Source: Akkermansia muciniphila (GTDB taxonomy: Bacteria; Verrucomicrobiota; Verrucomicrobiia; Limisphaerales; SXTU01). Taken from it: a DNA stretch of 64,000 nt. Shown here in pieces: positions 43,627 through 52,020 of the stretch. The first letter of the stretch is position 1. Every line of letters starts with the position of its first letter. Under the pieces are notes generated by a model. That model was given only the letters and a program-made list of their open reading frames with translations. It ran no database searches and had not been told where the DNA came from. The stretch spans positions 83,066 through 147,065 of the forward strand of contig CAMCFN010000002.1 in assembly GCA_945874145.1 (NCBI GenBank), given 5' to 3'. The translations under genes were made by a program, and so were the position numbers.

Positions 43627-46010
43627 TGAAACAGTTTTCAGTTTTCAGTTTTCAGTTTTCAGTCGCGCTCGCCGTCGGCACAGCGGGTGTGATGGCGGCT
43701 GATTTGAGCAAGTTGCCACCGTCGGCCGTTGCACCCATTGACTTCGCGAAGGACATCCAACCCATCCTCGAAACTTCCTGCCTCCGCTGCCACGGCGCTG
43801 TGAAACCCAAGGGCGGTCTCCGCCTCGACACGCGCGACGCGGTGTTGCGTGGAGGCACTGGTGGTCCGGTCATTCTGCTTGGGCGCAGCGCGGAGAGTCG
43901 GTTGATTCACGCCGTCGCGCGACTCGACGCGGAGACGCAGATGCCGCCGCCGGGTAAGGGCGAGCCGCTCACCGCCGAGCAGGTCGGCAAGCTGCGCGCG
44001 TGGATTGACCAGGGCGCGAAGTGGGACGAGGCCGCGTTTAGTCGGCAGCCCAAGATTGAGTTTTCCGTCGCGCCCGCGATTCGGGCCATCTCGGTGAGCG
44101 GCAACGAGGCCAAGTTCCGCGAGCATACGGGCCTGCGCCCTGGCATCTCCGGCGGCGCGGCGAGCTTCTCCTACGCACAGCAACTCGACGCGGACACGCG
44201 CTTCTCGCTCTCTGGGCATGCTTTGTCTCGGGAGGAGGATTACGCGGTGAAGCTCTCACTCGACCGTGGCGACGTGGGTTTCATCCGCGCCGAGTTCGAG
44301 CAATGGCGGCGCTACTACGATGACACGGGTGGCACCTACACCCCGTTCGCCACGCCGAGTCTCCGGCTGGGCCGCGAGCTGTTCATGGACGGCGGGCGCG
44401 CGGCGTTCGACGTGGGACTGACGTTGCCCAACTGGCCGCGCGTGACGCTGGGCTACGAGTTTCAGTTCCGCGACGGCGCGCAGTCCACGCTGCACTGGGG
44501 CGACTCCACGCAGGCCGGCGTAGTGCGGAACATCTACCCGTCGCTGCGCTTTGTGGACGAGCAGACGCACATCCTGAAGCTCGACCTCGAACACGACTGG
44601 CGCGGCACACACCTCGAAAGCAAAGCACGGGCTGAGTTCTATGCCCTCAGCACGCGGAAAGAACAGGCCGCGCCCGGCAGCGCTTTCGGCGGCACCCTCA
44701 CGCCCTCGTCGTTTGTGCTGGTGCGCGAGCAGGCGAGCCACTGGCAGGGGCAGAACGCGCTGCGGATGGAGCGGCAGTTGGCCGACTGGCTGCTCGGCTC
44801 GGCGGGCTACCTCTACGCGCGGATGGAGGGCGACGCGGGTTTCCAGATGAACACCGTGACGGCAGCTGGCGGTGGCGCGTTTGGCGAGCAATGGTTCGCG
44901 AACCAAATTCTGCTCGACCGCGAGTCGCACCTGTTCAGTGCGTCGGCGCTGGCCGGACCGTGGGCGAATCTCTCCCTCTCCGCCGCTGTGCAGAGCGAAT
45001 GGACCCGCCAAACCGGTCTCGGCGACGAGAACTTGCGCCTGGGCAATCCCGCGATTCCGTTCCTCTTCTCCGTGCCAGTCACGTTGAGTTCCCAGCTCGA
45101 CACGCACGCGACAACGGAGCAGTTCGGGCTGCGCTATACGGGCGTGCCGCACACGGCGCTATTTGCGGAGGGGCGGTTCCAACAGGAGGCGCGCGGCACG
45201 TTCGAGCGGCAGATCGGCGGCGCGGAGCCGTTCCTGCGCCGCACGGACGCCGGCGCCGACAGAAAGGAGTTCCGCGCGGGCTGGCACACGTCGCCGTGGC
45301 CGGGCGTGACCTTCTCCACCAGCTACAAGCGCCGCGAGCGGCGCACCGACTACGCAAACTCGGAATACGTCATCGCGGCGGGGGGCGGGCCGTATCCGGG
45401 CTTCCTGCGACAGCGGGCCAGCACAGGGGACGAGGTGGACGCCCGCGTGGCCTGGCGCGCGGCTTCGTGGTGGCAGACGCACATCGGCTACCGGCTCGCT
45501 GCGACAGACTACGTGACGGCAACGGATGCATTGGCGGGCACCACACCGGGCGGAGCGGTCTTTGCCGCAAACCACGACGCGCACACCTGGAGCATGGGGC
45601 ACACGCTCGCGCCGTTCCGCCGTTGGACGCTCAACGCGAGCGCGAGCTACACGGACAGCCGCGCAAGCAGCGCGCAGAACGGTGTGGCCTCCGTGGTGCC
45701 GTGGCGCGGCGGCATCGTGAGCGCGCAGGGCGGCGCGACGTTCGCGTGGACGGCAACAACGGACTTGCGCCTGAGCCACGCTTGGTCACGGGCGGACTAC
45801 GCGCAGAACAACTTCGCGGGCGGATTACCGGCGGGCTTGGAATACGACCAGCACTGTTTGCAGGCTGGCCTCACCACGCGGCTGAAGCGCGGGGCGACGG
45901 CGAACCTGCAATACGGCTTCAACCGCTACACCGAGCCGACGGGTGGCAATGCTTACGACTACACCGCGCACAGCATCCTCGGCACGCTGAAGCTCAAGTG
46001 GCCGGAGTGA
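43626..46010 (+). CDS. Fusion of a planctomycete-type cytochrome c domain to an outer-membrane beta-barrel
   Basis: The 794-residue protein has a signal peptide (MKQFSVFSFQFSVALAVG...AAD), then a single-heme domain (about 35-140) with CLRCH at 52-56 and the later MPPPGKGEPLTAEQV motif typical of planctomycete cytochrome C domains. From about residue 150 to the end the sequence alternates polar and aromatic/hydrophobic residues in repeated strands (for example RVTLGYEFQFRDGA, SAGYLYARMEGD), predicting a large beta-barrel of 500 or more residues. No such fusion is known to me as an MtrB partner. Coupled to the octaheme lipoprotein by a 1-bp overlap, it is probably the porin part of an electron conduit. 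Confidence 0.75.
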   Translation: MKQFSVFSFQFSVALAVGTAGVMAADLSKLPPSAVAPIDFAKDIQPILETSCLRCHGAVKPKGGLRLDTRDAVLRGGTGGPVILLGRSAESRLIHAVARLDAETQMPPPGKGEPLTAEQVGKLRAWIDQGAKWDEAAFSRQPKIEFSVAPAIRAISVSGNEAKFREHTGLRPGISGGAASFSYAQQLDADTRFSLSGHALSREEDYAVKLSLDRGDVGFIRAEFEQWRRYYDDTGGTYTPFATPSLRLGRELFMDGGRAAFDVGLTLPNWPRVTLGYEFQFRDGAQSTLHWGDSTQAGVVRNIYPSLRFVDEQTHILKLDLEHDWRGTHLESKARAEFYALSTRKEQAAPGSAFGGTLTPSSFVLVREQASHWQGQNALRMERQLADWLLGSAGYLYARMEGDAGFQMNTVTAAGGGAFGEQWFANQILLDRESHLFSASALAGPWANLSLSAAVQSEWTRQTGLGDENLRLGNPAIPFLFSVPVTLSSQLDTHATTEQFGLRYTGVPHTALFAEGRFQQEARGTFERQIGGAEPFLRRTDAGADRKEFRAGWHTSPWPGVTFSTSYKRRERRTDYANSEYVIAAGGGPYPGFLRQRASTGDEVDARVAWRAASWWQTHIGYRLAATDYVTATDALAGTTPGGAVFAANHDAHTWSMGHTLAPFRRWTLNASASYTDSRASSAQNGVASVVPWRGGIVSAQGGATFAWTATTDLRLSHAWSRADYAQNNFAGGLPAGLEYDQHCLQAGLTTRLKRGATANLQYGFNRYTEPTGGNAYDYTAHSILGTLKLKWPE
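43632..43663 (+). repeat. CAGTTTT heptamer tandem array in the signal-peptide codons of the barrel gene
   Basis: Four perfect CAGTTTT units (43632-43659) and a partial fifth (CAGT) begin two codons after the ATG at 43626. Because 7 is not a multiple of 3, a change of one unit would shift the frame and abolish the protein; three units would restore it. Related heptamers occur at 26127-26147. Confidence 0.8.
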
Positions 46011-46019
46011 GTCCCGGGC

Positions 46020-46087
46020 GGCAGTAGCCGACGCGAGACGGCTCCATCCGACAAAGCAGTTAGAACCTCCTCACGTCGGCTGCTACC
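46020..46087. repeat. Imperfect 14-bp inverted repeat between convergent genes
   Basis: GGCAGTAGCCGACG (46020-46033) and CGTCGGCTGCTACC (46074-46087) pair with 12 of 14 matches across 40 bases. It lies between the convergent barrel gene and the GT9 gene, whose stop it overlaps, and may serve as a bidirectional transcription barrier. Confidence 0.6.
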
Positions 46088-46997
46088 GGTGGATGAGCAG
46101 GTTCTTCAACACCGTGAACACCGTTTCCGGCGAGAGGTGGGCGATGCCGTCGGAGTTACGGAGGACACGGAAGGCGGGGCTGCGGGGGTGCCAGATGGCT
46201 TCGTTGGACTCAGCCCACAGCGCAAGGCCGGAGAGGCCGACGGCAGCGGCGAGATGCGTGATGCCGGAGTCGTGACCGACAAAGCCGAGGCAGTTGCGGA
46301 GGGACTTGGCGAGTTCGGGGAGCGGCTGGCTCTGCGAAAGGCGGACACGCGTGGACGGCAGCGGATGAGCGAGCTCTGTGAGCCGGTTGCCTTCGGCTTC
46401 GCCACCGACAAGCAAGACATTCCAATCCGTGCCGGACATGACGTGGGCGAGGAACTTGGCCCAGTGCGGCAGCGGCCAGTTCTTCTTCTCGCTGCCGCTG
46501 CCGGGGTGGACAGCGAGCACGGGCGCCGTCAGCGCGGGTTCGGCAAAGCTCAGGCGCGGCACGGGGTCGGGGTCGAAGATGGCGAGGCGTTCGAGCGGCT
46601 TCAGGAGAACGGCGGTGGCGTGGACGGGCTTGGTTTCGTCCGGGCGGTGGGGGCCGGCGATGAACTGTGCCTTGGTGCAGGCCCGCACGTTCTCAGCGAA
46701 GAAGCCGTCCGGGTCGTAGAGGTAAGAGACGATGACTTGGAAGCCGGCGAAGTAGTGGCCCGTCGCATCGTCGAGGTCGCCCATGTCAGCAAAGAAGCCG
46801 GCCAGCGCGCGGGCTTCGACGGGGCGGACGGCGTCCGCGAGGCCACCGTGCAAGGCGAGGGAGGCGATGTGCGGATAGCCGAGGACTTCGAGATGCGTGT
46901 CGGGGAACTGCCGTCGGAGCGCCGCGAGCACCGGCAGCGTGAGAATGAAGTCCCCGATGGCACCGCCGCGGATGACGAGGATTTTGCCTTTGGCCAC
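46083..46997 (-). CDS. Glycosyltransferase family 9 (heptosyltransferase-like)
   Basis: The 304-residue protein starts at a GTG at 46997 with VAKGKILVIRGGAIGDFILT, the donor-binding start of the GT9 ADP-heptose:LPS heptosyltransferase family, and contains HPGSGSEKKNWPLPHW and GHDSGITHLAAA, typical of the family. The longer open frame upstream overlaps the 47015-47374 gene and does not look coding. It is likely a cytoplasmic enzyme of lipopolysaccharide or surface-glycan assembly; donor and acceptor unknown. Downstream on the same strand of the two hypotheticals. Confidence 0.85.
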   Translation of the reverse strand: MAKGKILVIRGGAIGDFILTLPVLAALRRQFPDTHLEVLGYPHIASLALHGGLADAVRPVEARALAGFFADMGDLDDATGHYFAGFQVIVSYLYDPDGFFAENVRACTKAQFIAGPHRPDETKPVHATAVLLKPLERLAIFDPDPVPRLSFAEPALTAPVLAVHPGSGSEKKNWPLPHWAKFLAHVMSGTDWNVLLVGGEAEGNRLTELAHPLPSTRVRLSQSQPLPELAKSLRNCLGFVGHDSGITHLAAAVGLSGLALWAESNEAIWHPRSPAFRVLRNSDGIAHLSPETVFTVLKNLLIHR

Positions 46998-47014
46998 GGG
47001 AATCGCTCTGGGGA

Positions 47015-47374
47015 TCAGCGGGTTACAATCTTCCAGCCGAACTGTTTGGCCATCTGGCGGACGTAACGCTTCTGCGCGCGCAAAGTGTCGGCTGGGTATT
47101 CGCGGTTGCGGGCGGTTGGCTTGGGGACGCGCTTGGCTTCGACGACCTTGATGCGGACTTCGTCGCCTACTTTGACCGACGGTTGTCCACGCCACCGGAG
47201 GTTTTCGCGCTCCGGTGTCTTGAGGCCACCAACTTCAAGGAATAGCTGCTCCGCTGGGCCGGCTTGGTCAGCCGCTCGGCGGACCCAACAGACGTTGGCG
47301 GAAACCACTCCCGTCTGCCCGACGCCAGCCACACACGTCCGCTTGCCGTTCAGTGAAACTTCTAGTGCAACCAT
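47015..47374 (-). CDS. Hypothetical protein, conserved in appearance
   Basis: The 119-residue protein starts MVALEVSLNGKRTCVAGVG, a stretch I recognise from uncharacterised bacterial proteins, and has a basic C-terminal half (KVGDEVRIKVVEAKRVPKP, RAQKRYVRQMAKQF). It seems cytoplasmic. ATG at 47374 lies one base after the stop of the upstream membrane-protein gene, so the two are probably translationally coupled. Function unknown. Confidence 0.7.
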   Translation of the reverse strand: MVALEVSLNGKRTCVAGVGQTGVVSANVCWVRRAADQAGPAEQLFLEVGGLKTPERENLRWRGQPSVKVGDEVRIKVVEAKRVPKPTARNREYPADTLRAQKRYVRQMAKQFGWKIVTR

Positions 47375-47375
47375 G

Positions 47376-47927
47376 TCATCCTCCGTTCCTAAATACCGTC
47401 GCCCCCAGCACCGCCACCAGCACGCCGAGCGCGAGGCGGAGGGCGCAACCGCTTTTCACCCGCGCGTCGGTCGCGGTCTTCCACTCGATGATGTCCCGGC
47501 AACGCCACGGCGAAACCGTGAACCAGATGCCGGCGACAATCCACAGGTAGGCCCACACGCCCAGCACCCAGCGCCAGTTCGAGTCGTGCCAGCGCTGCGC
47601 ATCGAGCACGAGCTTGGCGACGAGCATCAGCACCAGCGCAAGGCCGCGCACGGCGAGGAAGTCCTTCAGGTAGAGGCAAGTGCCCAAGCCCAAAGCGCCG
47701 AAGCCGGCATACATGAACGGCTTGAAGGCGCTGAAGTCGGCGATGTTCTCCTGCTTCACATGCCAGAGGAACCACGCGGTGGCGATGGTCATCAGCACGT
47801 AGCCGGCGGTGAGGTTGCGCGGGAACTTCCGCAGCGCGTCGCGAAAGCCGGCGGGGTTGCTCAGGCCGTAGAGCTGCGGAATGGCGACGCCGAGGCCGAG
47901 GACAATGCAGAGGTTGGAAAGAGTCAT
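47376..47927 (-). CDS. Integral membrane protein of unknown function
   Basis: The 183-residue protein has about five hydrophobic helices (for example LCIVLGLGVAIPQLYGL, AGYVLMTIATAWFLW, MYAGFGALGLGTCLYL, LGVWAYLWIVAGIWFTV). No domain is recognised. Its TGA is one base before the ATG of the 47015-47374 gene. It lies 9 bases after miaB, suggesting one transcript from miaB through the GT9 gene. Confidence 0.75.
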   Translation of the reverse strand: MTLSNLCIVLGLGVAIPQLYGLSNPAGFRDALRKFPRNLTAGYVLMTIATAWFLWHVKQENIADFSAFKPFMYAGFGALGLGTCLYLKDFLAVRGLALVLMLVAKLVLDAQRWHDSNWRWVLGVWAYLWIVAGIWFTVSPWRCRDIIEWKTATDARVKSGCALRLALGVLVAVLGATVFRNGG

Positions 47928-47936
47928 GGGAAACCA

Positions 47937-49529
47937 CTAATGAACACCAATGGACACGAATTCGGGGCTAGCGGAAACGGCACCTTTCGACTCGGGAGAA
48001 GCCGGCAGGGTTCCGGGTGACTGAACACGGCGGAACGATTCGTGTTCCTTCGTGTCCATTCGTGGTGCATCCAGGTTCACAATCGCCGGGTCGCCGTAGA
48101 GCGTGAAGGGCGCGGCGCGGACGATGCGCAGGTCCATCAACTGGCCGATGTGCCGCTCGCTGCCCTCGAAGATAACGATCTTGTTGGCACGGGTGCGGCC
48201 TTCCAAGCGGGCGGGGTTCTTGCGGCTCGGCCCTTCGACGAGGATTTGCAGCACGCGTCCTTCGGATGCTTTGTTTTTTCGCTCGGCAATCTCGTTGATG
48301 ACGGCAAAGAGCTGCGCGTGGCGGGTCTCGATAACTTCCTCAGACAACTGGTCCGGCATCGCGGCAGCCGGGGTGTCGCGGCGCGGCGAGTATTTGAAAA
48401 CAAAGGCGTTGTCGAACTCGACCTCCCGCGCGAGTGAAAGTGTTTCCACGAAGTCCGCGTCCGTCTCGCCGGGGAAACCAACGATGATGTCCGTGGTAAT
48501 GCCCATCTCGGGGTGGACCGCGCGGAGACGGCGGATGATGTCGAGGAACCGGGCGCGGGTGTAGCCGCGATGCATGAGCTTGAGAATGCGGTCGCTGCCG
48601 GACTGGACGGGCAAATGCGCGCTCTCGACGAGCTTGGGCAGGCGGGCGTAAGCGTCCACGAGGTCGTCGCCGTAACCCTTTGGGTGGGGGGAAGTGAAGC
48701 GGATGCGTTCAAGGCCCTCGATGGCGTGGACGGCTTCGATGAGCTGGACGAAGGGGGAAGTGGCGGCAGGCATCTTGCCTGCCGTGAAGGGCGGCGTCCC
48801 GCTGCCCGGAACGGGGTGCAGAAGTTCGGGGATTTGAGATCCCGTGTTGCCCGTTCCGCCGGGCGGGACACCTGCCGCTAGGTCACCCCGCCGTCCGTAG
48901 CTAGTGACGATCTGGCCGAGCAAAGTGATCTCCTTCACGCCGCGCGCGACCAGTTCGCGGCACTCGGCGACGATGTCAGGGATGGTGCGGCTGCGTTCCT
49001 GCCCACGCGTGTAGGGGACGATGCAGAAGGTGCAGTATTGGTTGCAACCTTGCATGATACTCACGAAAGCGGTGACGGACTTGGACTTCGCCGCGCCGTT
49101 GAGCAAGTGCTCCTTGATGGTCGCCTCGCTGCCACGCTCTGCATCGGTGTCCACCACCTTGTTCCGCCGACCCGCGAGCAGGTCATCCACGTAGTCGGCG
49201 ACACGATGGAATTTCTGCGTGCCAACGACGAGGTCCACGTCAGGGAGCTGGTCAATGAGCTCCTTGCCCCGGCTTTGGGCCATGCAGCCGAGGAAGCCCA
49301 GCACCACATCGGGGCGTTGCTTGCGGAATTGCCCGGCGAGGTTCTCCATCTTGCTGAAGGCTTTCTGCTCGGCATTGTCCCGCACGCTGCAAGTATTGAG
49401 CAACACCACATCCGCAGCCGTTTCCGAGGCGGCGAGGGTATAGCCCTTGGCGACGAGCTGGGCGGCCACAGCCTCGCTGTCGCGCTCGTTCATCTGGCAA
49501 CCGTAGGTCTTGAGGAAGACGCTGGGCAT
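47937..49529 (-). CDS. miaB: tRNA-2-methylthio-N6-isopentenyladenosine synthase
   Basis: MiaB is a radical-SAM methylthiotransferase acting on A37 of tRNAs. The N-terminal cluster-binding cysteines are C11 (KTYGCQMNE), C47 and C82; the radical-SAM cluster is C162, C166, C169 (GCNQYCTFC). The TRAM domain ends near residue 480. At 530 residues it is longer than usual (about 450-475). Residues about 213-257 (RRGDLAAGVPP ... KMPAATSP) form an insert encoded by palindromic DNA, and the last 45 residues are encoded by another repeat. Both insertions leave the catalytic residues intact, so the enzyme is likely active. The ATG at 49529 begins MPSVFLKTYGC. Confidence 0.9.
   Translation of the reverse strand: MPSVFLKTYGCQMNERDSEAVAAQLVAKGYTLAASETAADVVLLNTCSVRDNAEQKAFSKMENLAGQFRKQRPDVVLGFLGCMAQSRGKELIDQLPDVDLVVGTQKFHRVADYVDDLLAGRRNKVVDTDAERGSEATIKEHLLNGAAKSKSVTAFVSIMQGCNQYCTFCIVPYTRGQERSRTIPDIVAECRELVARGVKEITLLGQIVTSYGRRGDLAAGVPPGGTGNTGSQIPELLHPVPGSGTPPFTAGKMPAATSPFVQLIEAVHAIEGLERIRFTSPHPKGYGDDLVDAYARLPKLVESAHLPVQSGSDRILKLMHRGYTRARFLDIIRRLRAVHPEMGITTDIIVGFPGETDADFVETLSLAREVEFDNAFVFKYSPRRDTPAAAMPDQLSEEVIETRHAQLFAVINEIAERKNKASEGRVLQILVEGPSRKNPARLEGRTRANKIVIFEGSERHIGQLMDLRIVRAAPFTLYGDPAIVNLDAPRMDTKEHESFRRVQSPGTLPASPESKGAVSASPEFVSIGVH
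47940..48072. repeat. Repeat forming the C-terminal tail of miaB
   Basis: Related inverted arms, near CGTGTCCATTCGTGGTGCAT (48049-48068) and the reverse of ATGAACACCAATGGACACG (47940-47958), flank the last 45 codons of miaB. The region between also carries ACACGAATCG-like motifs. It has the character of a dispersed repeat placed after the TRAM domain, extending the gene by its own stop. Confidence 0.5.
48764..48784. repeat. Palindrome inside miaB coding sequence
   Basis: CGGCAGGCA (48764-48772) pairs perfectly with TGCCTGCCG (48776-48784) around a 3-base loop. It lies in a larger imperfect palindromic block (about 48760-48892), including GTCCCGC...GCGGGAC-type arms, that is translated in frame as the roughly 45-residue insert of MiaB. 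Confidence 0.8.
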
Positions 49530-49630
49530 GAAAGTAAAACGGCGCGCAGCTTAGGCACGGCACGCCGGAGGGGAAAGGGGAATGTAGCGGCACCCATTTG
49601 ATGCGATGCGGACAGGCAAGCACCAGATTT

Positions 49631-50149
49631 TTAGCCCCGTGCAGCGATAAAACGGCGCAGCGCCTCCCGCACCGAGGTGAAGGCGATTTCCTCCAAGTTG
49701 ATTTCCGAAAGTGACAGCCAGCAAATCTCAGCGACCTCGCCCGGCTCAGCCACCGCCGTCTGTGCAGGAGCCTGGCCGAAAAAAAACAAGTCCAACACGG
49801 AGTAAGTCACCTCCTGATAGTGATACTGGTTGGGTTGCGAGCAGAGGTAGTCCAACCGCGTAATCGTGAGGCCGACCTCTTCGCGAATCTCCCGCCGAAG
49901 AGCAGCTTCCGCCTCTTCCCCCATGTCGATGAAACCGCCCGGAATCGTGAGCTTGCCCTTGTGCGGGTCCTTCGCACGACGCACCAGCAAAACGCGCCCA
50001 TCCACTCCCTGCAAGATGGCTCCGGCGGCGCTGGCGGGGTTGAAGTAAAACAGGAACTCGCAGGCGGCGCAGCGGAACGGCTCAGCTCCGGGATGCGGAT
50101 GAGGCTGCCCACACCGTGGACAGTGGCGGAAGGCTTCAGCCGGGCTCAT
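49631..50149 (-). CDS. Nudix hydrolase with N-terminal zinc ribbon
   Basis: The 172-residue protein has a zinc ribbon (C10, C13, C27, C30) followed by a Nudix domain with the motif GGFIDMGEEAEAALRREI...EEVGL (residues 71-94), matching the metal-binding Nudix box. The ribbon-plus-Nudix arrangement resembles NudC-type NAD pyrophosphatases, but substrate specificity cannot be read. ATG at 50149 lies 9 bases after the deoC stop, so they are probably co-transcribed. Confidence 0.88.
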   Translation of the reverse strand: MSPAEAFRHCPRCGQPHPHPGAEPFRCAACEFLFYFNPASAAGAILQGVDGRVLLVRRAKDPHKGKLTIPGGFIDMGEEAEAALRREIREEVGLTITRLDYLCSQPNQYHYQEVTYSVLDLFFFGQAPAQTAVAEPGEVAEICWLSLSEINLEEIAFTSVREALRRFIAARG

Positions 50150-50158
50150 AAAGCGAAC

Positions 50159-50953
50159 TCAGTAGCCACCTGCACCGAGGTTACCAGCGTGGGTGGCCGT
50201 CCCCTGCCCTGCGAGTTCCGCCGCCTCGCGTCGGCGATACTCGTCCATCATCGCGGCGGTGGCCGTCGCGCCGCAGCGCGAGCCGCCGAGGTCGCGGACC
50301 TTGATGAGACCGTCGAGGTCGCGCACGCCACCGGCTGCCTTTACCTGCACCTTCGCGGACACGCTCGCGCGCATCAGCGCCAGGTCGTGCTCCGTCGCGC
50401 CTTTGTAGTTGTAGCTGCCGTCCGGCTGCTTCACGAAGCCATAGCCGGAACTGGTCTTCACCCAGTCTGCGCCGGCGTGTTCGCTGATTTGGCAGAGCAT
50501 CTTCTTGAAGGCGTCGCTGTCCATGCCCGCGCCGCCTTTGGTGAGATAGTCGTTCTCAAAGATGACTTTCACCTTTGCGCCGTGCCGGTGGGCCTCCTCG
50601 CAGACCGCCTTCATGTCACGCTCGACGTAGTCCCAGTCACCCGAGAGCGCTTTGCCGAGGTTGATGACCATGTCTATCTCCGCCGCGCCATCGCGACAGG
50701 CCAGTTCGGTCTCGTAGCGCTTCGACTCGGTGGTGGAATTACCGTGGGGGAAACCGATGACCGCGCCGACCAGCACGCCGCTGCCCTTGAGCAGTCCCGC
50801 CGCCAGCTTCACGGCGTAGGGTTTGATGCACACGGACGCGACCTGATACTTCGCCGCTAGCTTGCAGCCATCCTCCAACTCCTGGTCCGTCATCGTCGGA
50901 TGCAGCAGTGAGTGGTCAATCATCTTGGCCAGTTCTTCGTAAGTGTATTTCAT
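50159..50953 (-). CDS. deoC: Deoxyribose-phosphate aldolase
   Basis: DeoC cleaves 2-deoxyribose-5-phosphate to glyceraldehyde-3-phosphate and acetaldehyde in deoxynucleoside catabolism. The 264-residue TIM barrel has the Schiff-base lysine in ADWVKTSSGYG near residue 173 and a second conserved lysine in KVKVIFEN. ATG at 50953 overlaps the stop of the methyltransferase gene by 4 bases (ATGA). The frame is open far upstream, but that part lies inside the RlmM gene. Confidence 0.93.
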   Translation of the reverse strand: MKYTYEELAKMIDHSLLHPTMTDQELEDGCKLAAKYQVASVCIKPYAVKLAAGLLKGSGVLVGAVIGFPHGNSTTESKRYETELACRDGAAEIDMVINLGKALSGDWDYVERDMKAVCEEAHRHGAKVKVIFENDYLTKGGAGMDSDAFKKMLCQISEHAGADWVKTSSGYGFVKQPDGSYNYKGATEHDLALMRASVSAKVQVKAAGGVRDLDGLIKVRDLGGSRCGATATAAMMDEYRRREAAELAGQGTATHAGNLGAGGY

Positions 50954-52005
50954 GCGGTTGTCGGATGCCCAAAGCCTGCCACGGTCCCGGCGACGCACGC
51001 CTCGTTCTTGTTGGCGCACAGCCGCGTAAGGAAAAACTCTTCGCAGAGCGAGGGCAAGGTGTGTTTCAAAGGCTCCAGCTTCCCGTAGTCGCCGTGGCCC
51101 TTGAACTTGATCGTCACCATGAAACGACGGCAATGGCGCTGACGCACCCAGTCGAGCACCAGCTCCACGCTCCGTTCGGGCGCGGCGATGACATCGCAGA
51201 GCAGCCAGTCCACCGGGGATTCCGGCACGAACTTGAACGCGTCGCCTTGGTGAAAGGTCAGGCCCGGGTTCGCCATCAAGTCCTCGCGCAGCGGCGAGCG
51301 GTCCACAGCGATAACGCGCGCGCCGCGGTTCAAGGCGACATAGCTCCAACTTCCCGGGCACGCCCCGAGGTCCACACACGTCTCTTCTGCGGCGATACGT
51401 AGGCCAAGGCGCTGCTCGGCCTCGACCAGCTTTGCGAAGGCGCGGCTGGGCGCGGCTTTGTCACTGGCCACTGGAAGCTCGCCCTTCACGAACGGCCAGA
51501 CACAGCGGCGCAACTGCCACGGCACCGGCGCAGGGGCGACCGAGAGAAAGCCCGAGTCCGGTGCGGTCAGCAGCAATTGCACGAGCGAGGAGGTTTCGCG
51601 GAAAGGCACCTCTGCTTGTTCTAGCAGCCGCAGCAGCTGCCTGCGTCGCTTGCGCAACAGCTCCCGAAATGCCTCGCGGATGAAGCGCACTCGGTTTCCA
51701 CCTGCGCCTTCACCGCCGTAGTGAGCTGCAAGATGCAATCGCCACGGTTGGCCTTCCGGCAGGCGTGGCACGGTCGCGTCGAACAGCCGCTCGCTCCAGT
51801 CGCGGATTGACGCGGCGCTCACTGGCTCGGCGTTGGGGAGCAACTGCCGCGCGAAGGCCAACACCGGCGGCGTGGTGGAATGCAGAACCACGTCCGTCCG
51901 GAGCAATCCGGGCGCGAGCAATTCCGCCTCCGCGCTGACGAACGTGCGCTTCAGTTCGTCGCAGAGGAACGGCTCGTCGGCTGGTTCGGTGAGAAAGAGG
52001 TGCAT
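50950..52005 (-). CDS. rlmM: RlmM-like 23S rRNA 2'-O-ribose methyltransferase
   Basis: The 351-residue protein has the RlmM/FtsJ-type Rossmann domain with CVDLGACPGSWSYV (SAM binding, near residue 210) and the likely K-D-K-E tetrad in RAFAKLVEA, LLCDVIAAPE, VTIKFKG and NEACV. The N-terminal half resembles the RNA-binding part of RlmM. RlmM methylates C2498 of 23S rRNA in E. coli; site here is inferred. Its stop overlaps the deoC start by 4 bases. Confidence 0.85.
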   Translation of the reverse strand: MHLFLTEPADEPFLCDELKRTFVSAEAELLAPGLLRTDVVLHSTTPPVLAFARQLLPNAEPVSAASIRDWSERLFDATVPRLPEGQPWRLHLAAHYGGEGAGGNRVRFIREAFRELLRKRRRQLLRLLEQAEVPFRETSSLVQLLLTAPDSGFLSVAPAPVPWQLRRCVWPFVKGELPVASDKAAPSRAFAKLVEAEQRLGLRIAAEETCVDLGACPGSWSYVALNRGARVIAVDRSPLREDLMANPGLTFHQGDAFKFVPESPVDWLLCDVIAAPERSVELVLDWVRQRHCRRFMVTIKFKGHGDYGKLEPLKHTLPSLCEEFFLTRLCANKNEACVAGTVAGFGHPTTA

Positions 52006-52020
52006 GGTATGAGTGGATTA

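Noticed and set aside
46998..47195. N-terminal extension of the GT9 frame
   Set aside because: Arg/Pro-rich, overlaps a better gene, and the GT9 fold starts at the GTG at 46997.
50954..51379. N-terminal extension of the deoC frame
   Set aside because: It overlaps the RlmM-like gene, and DeoC has its normal start at 50953.
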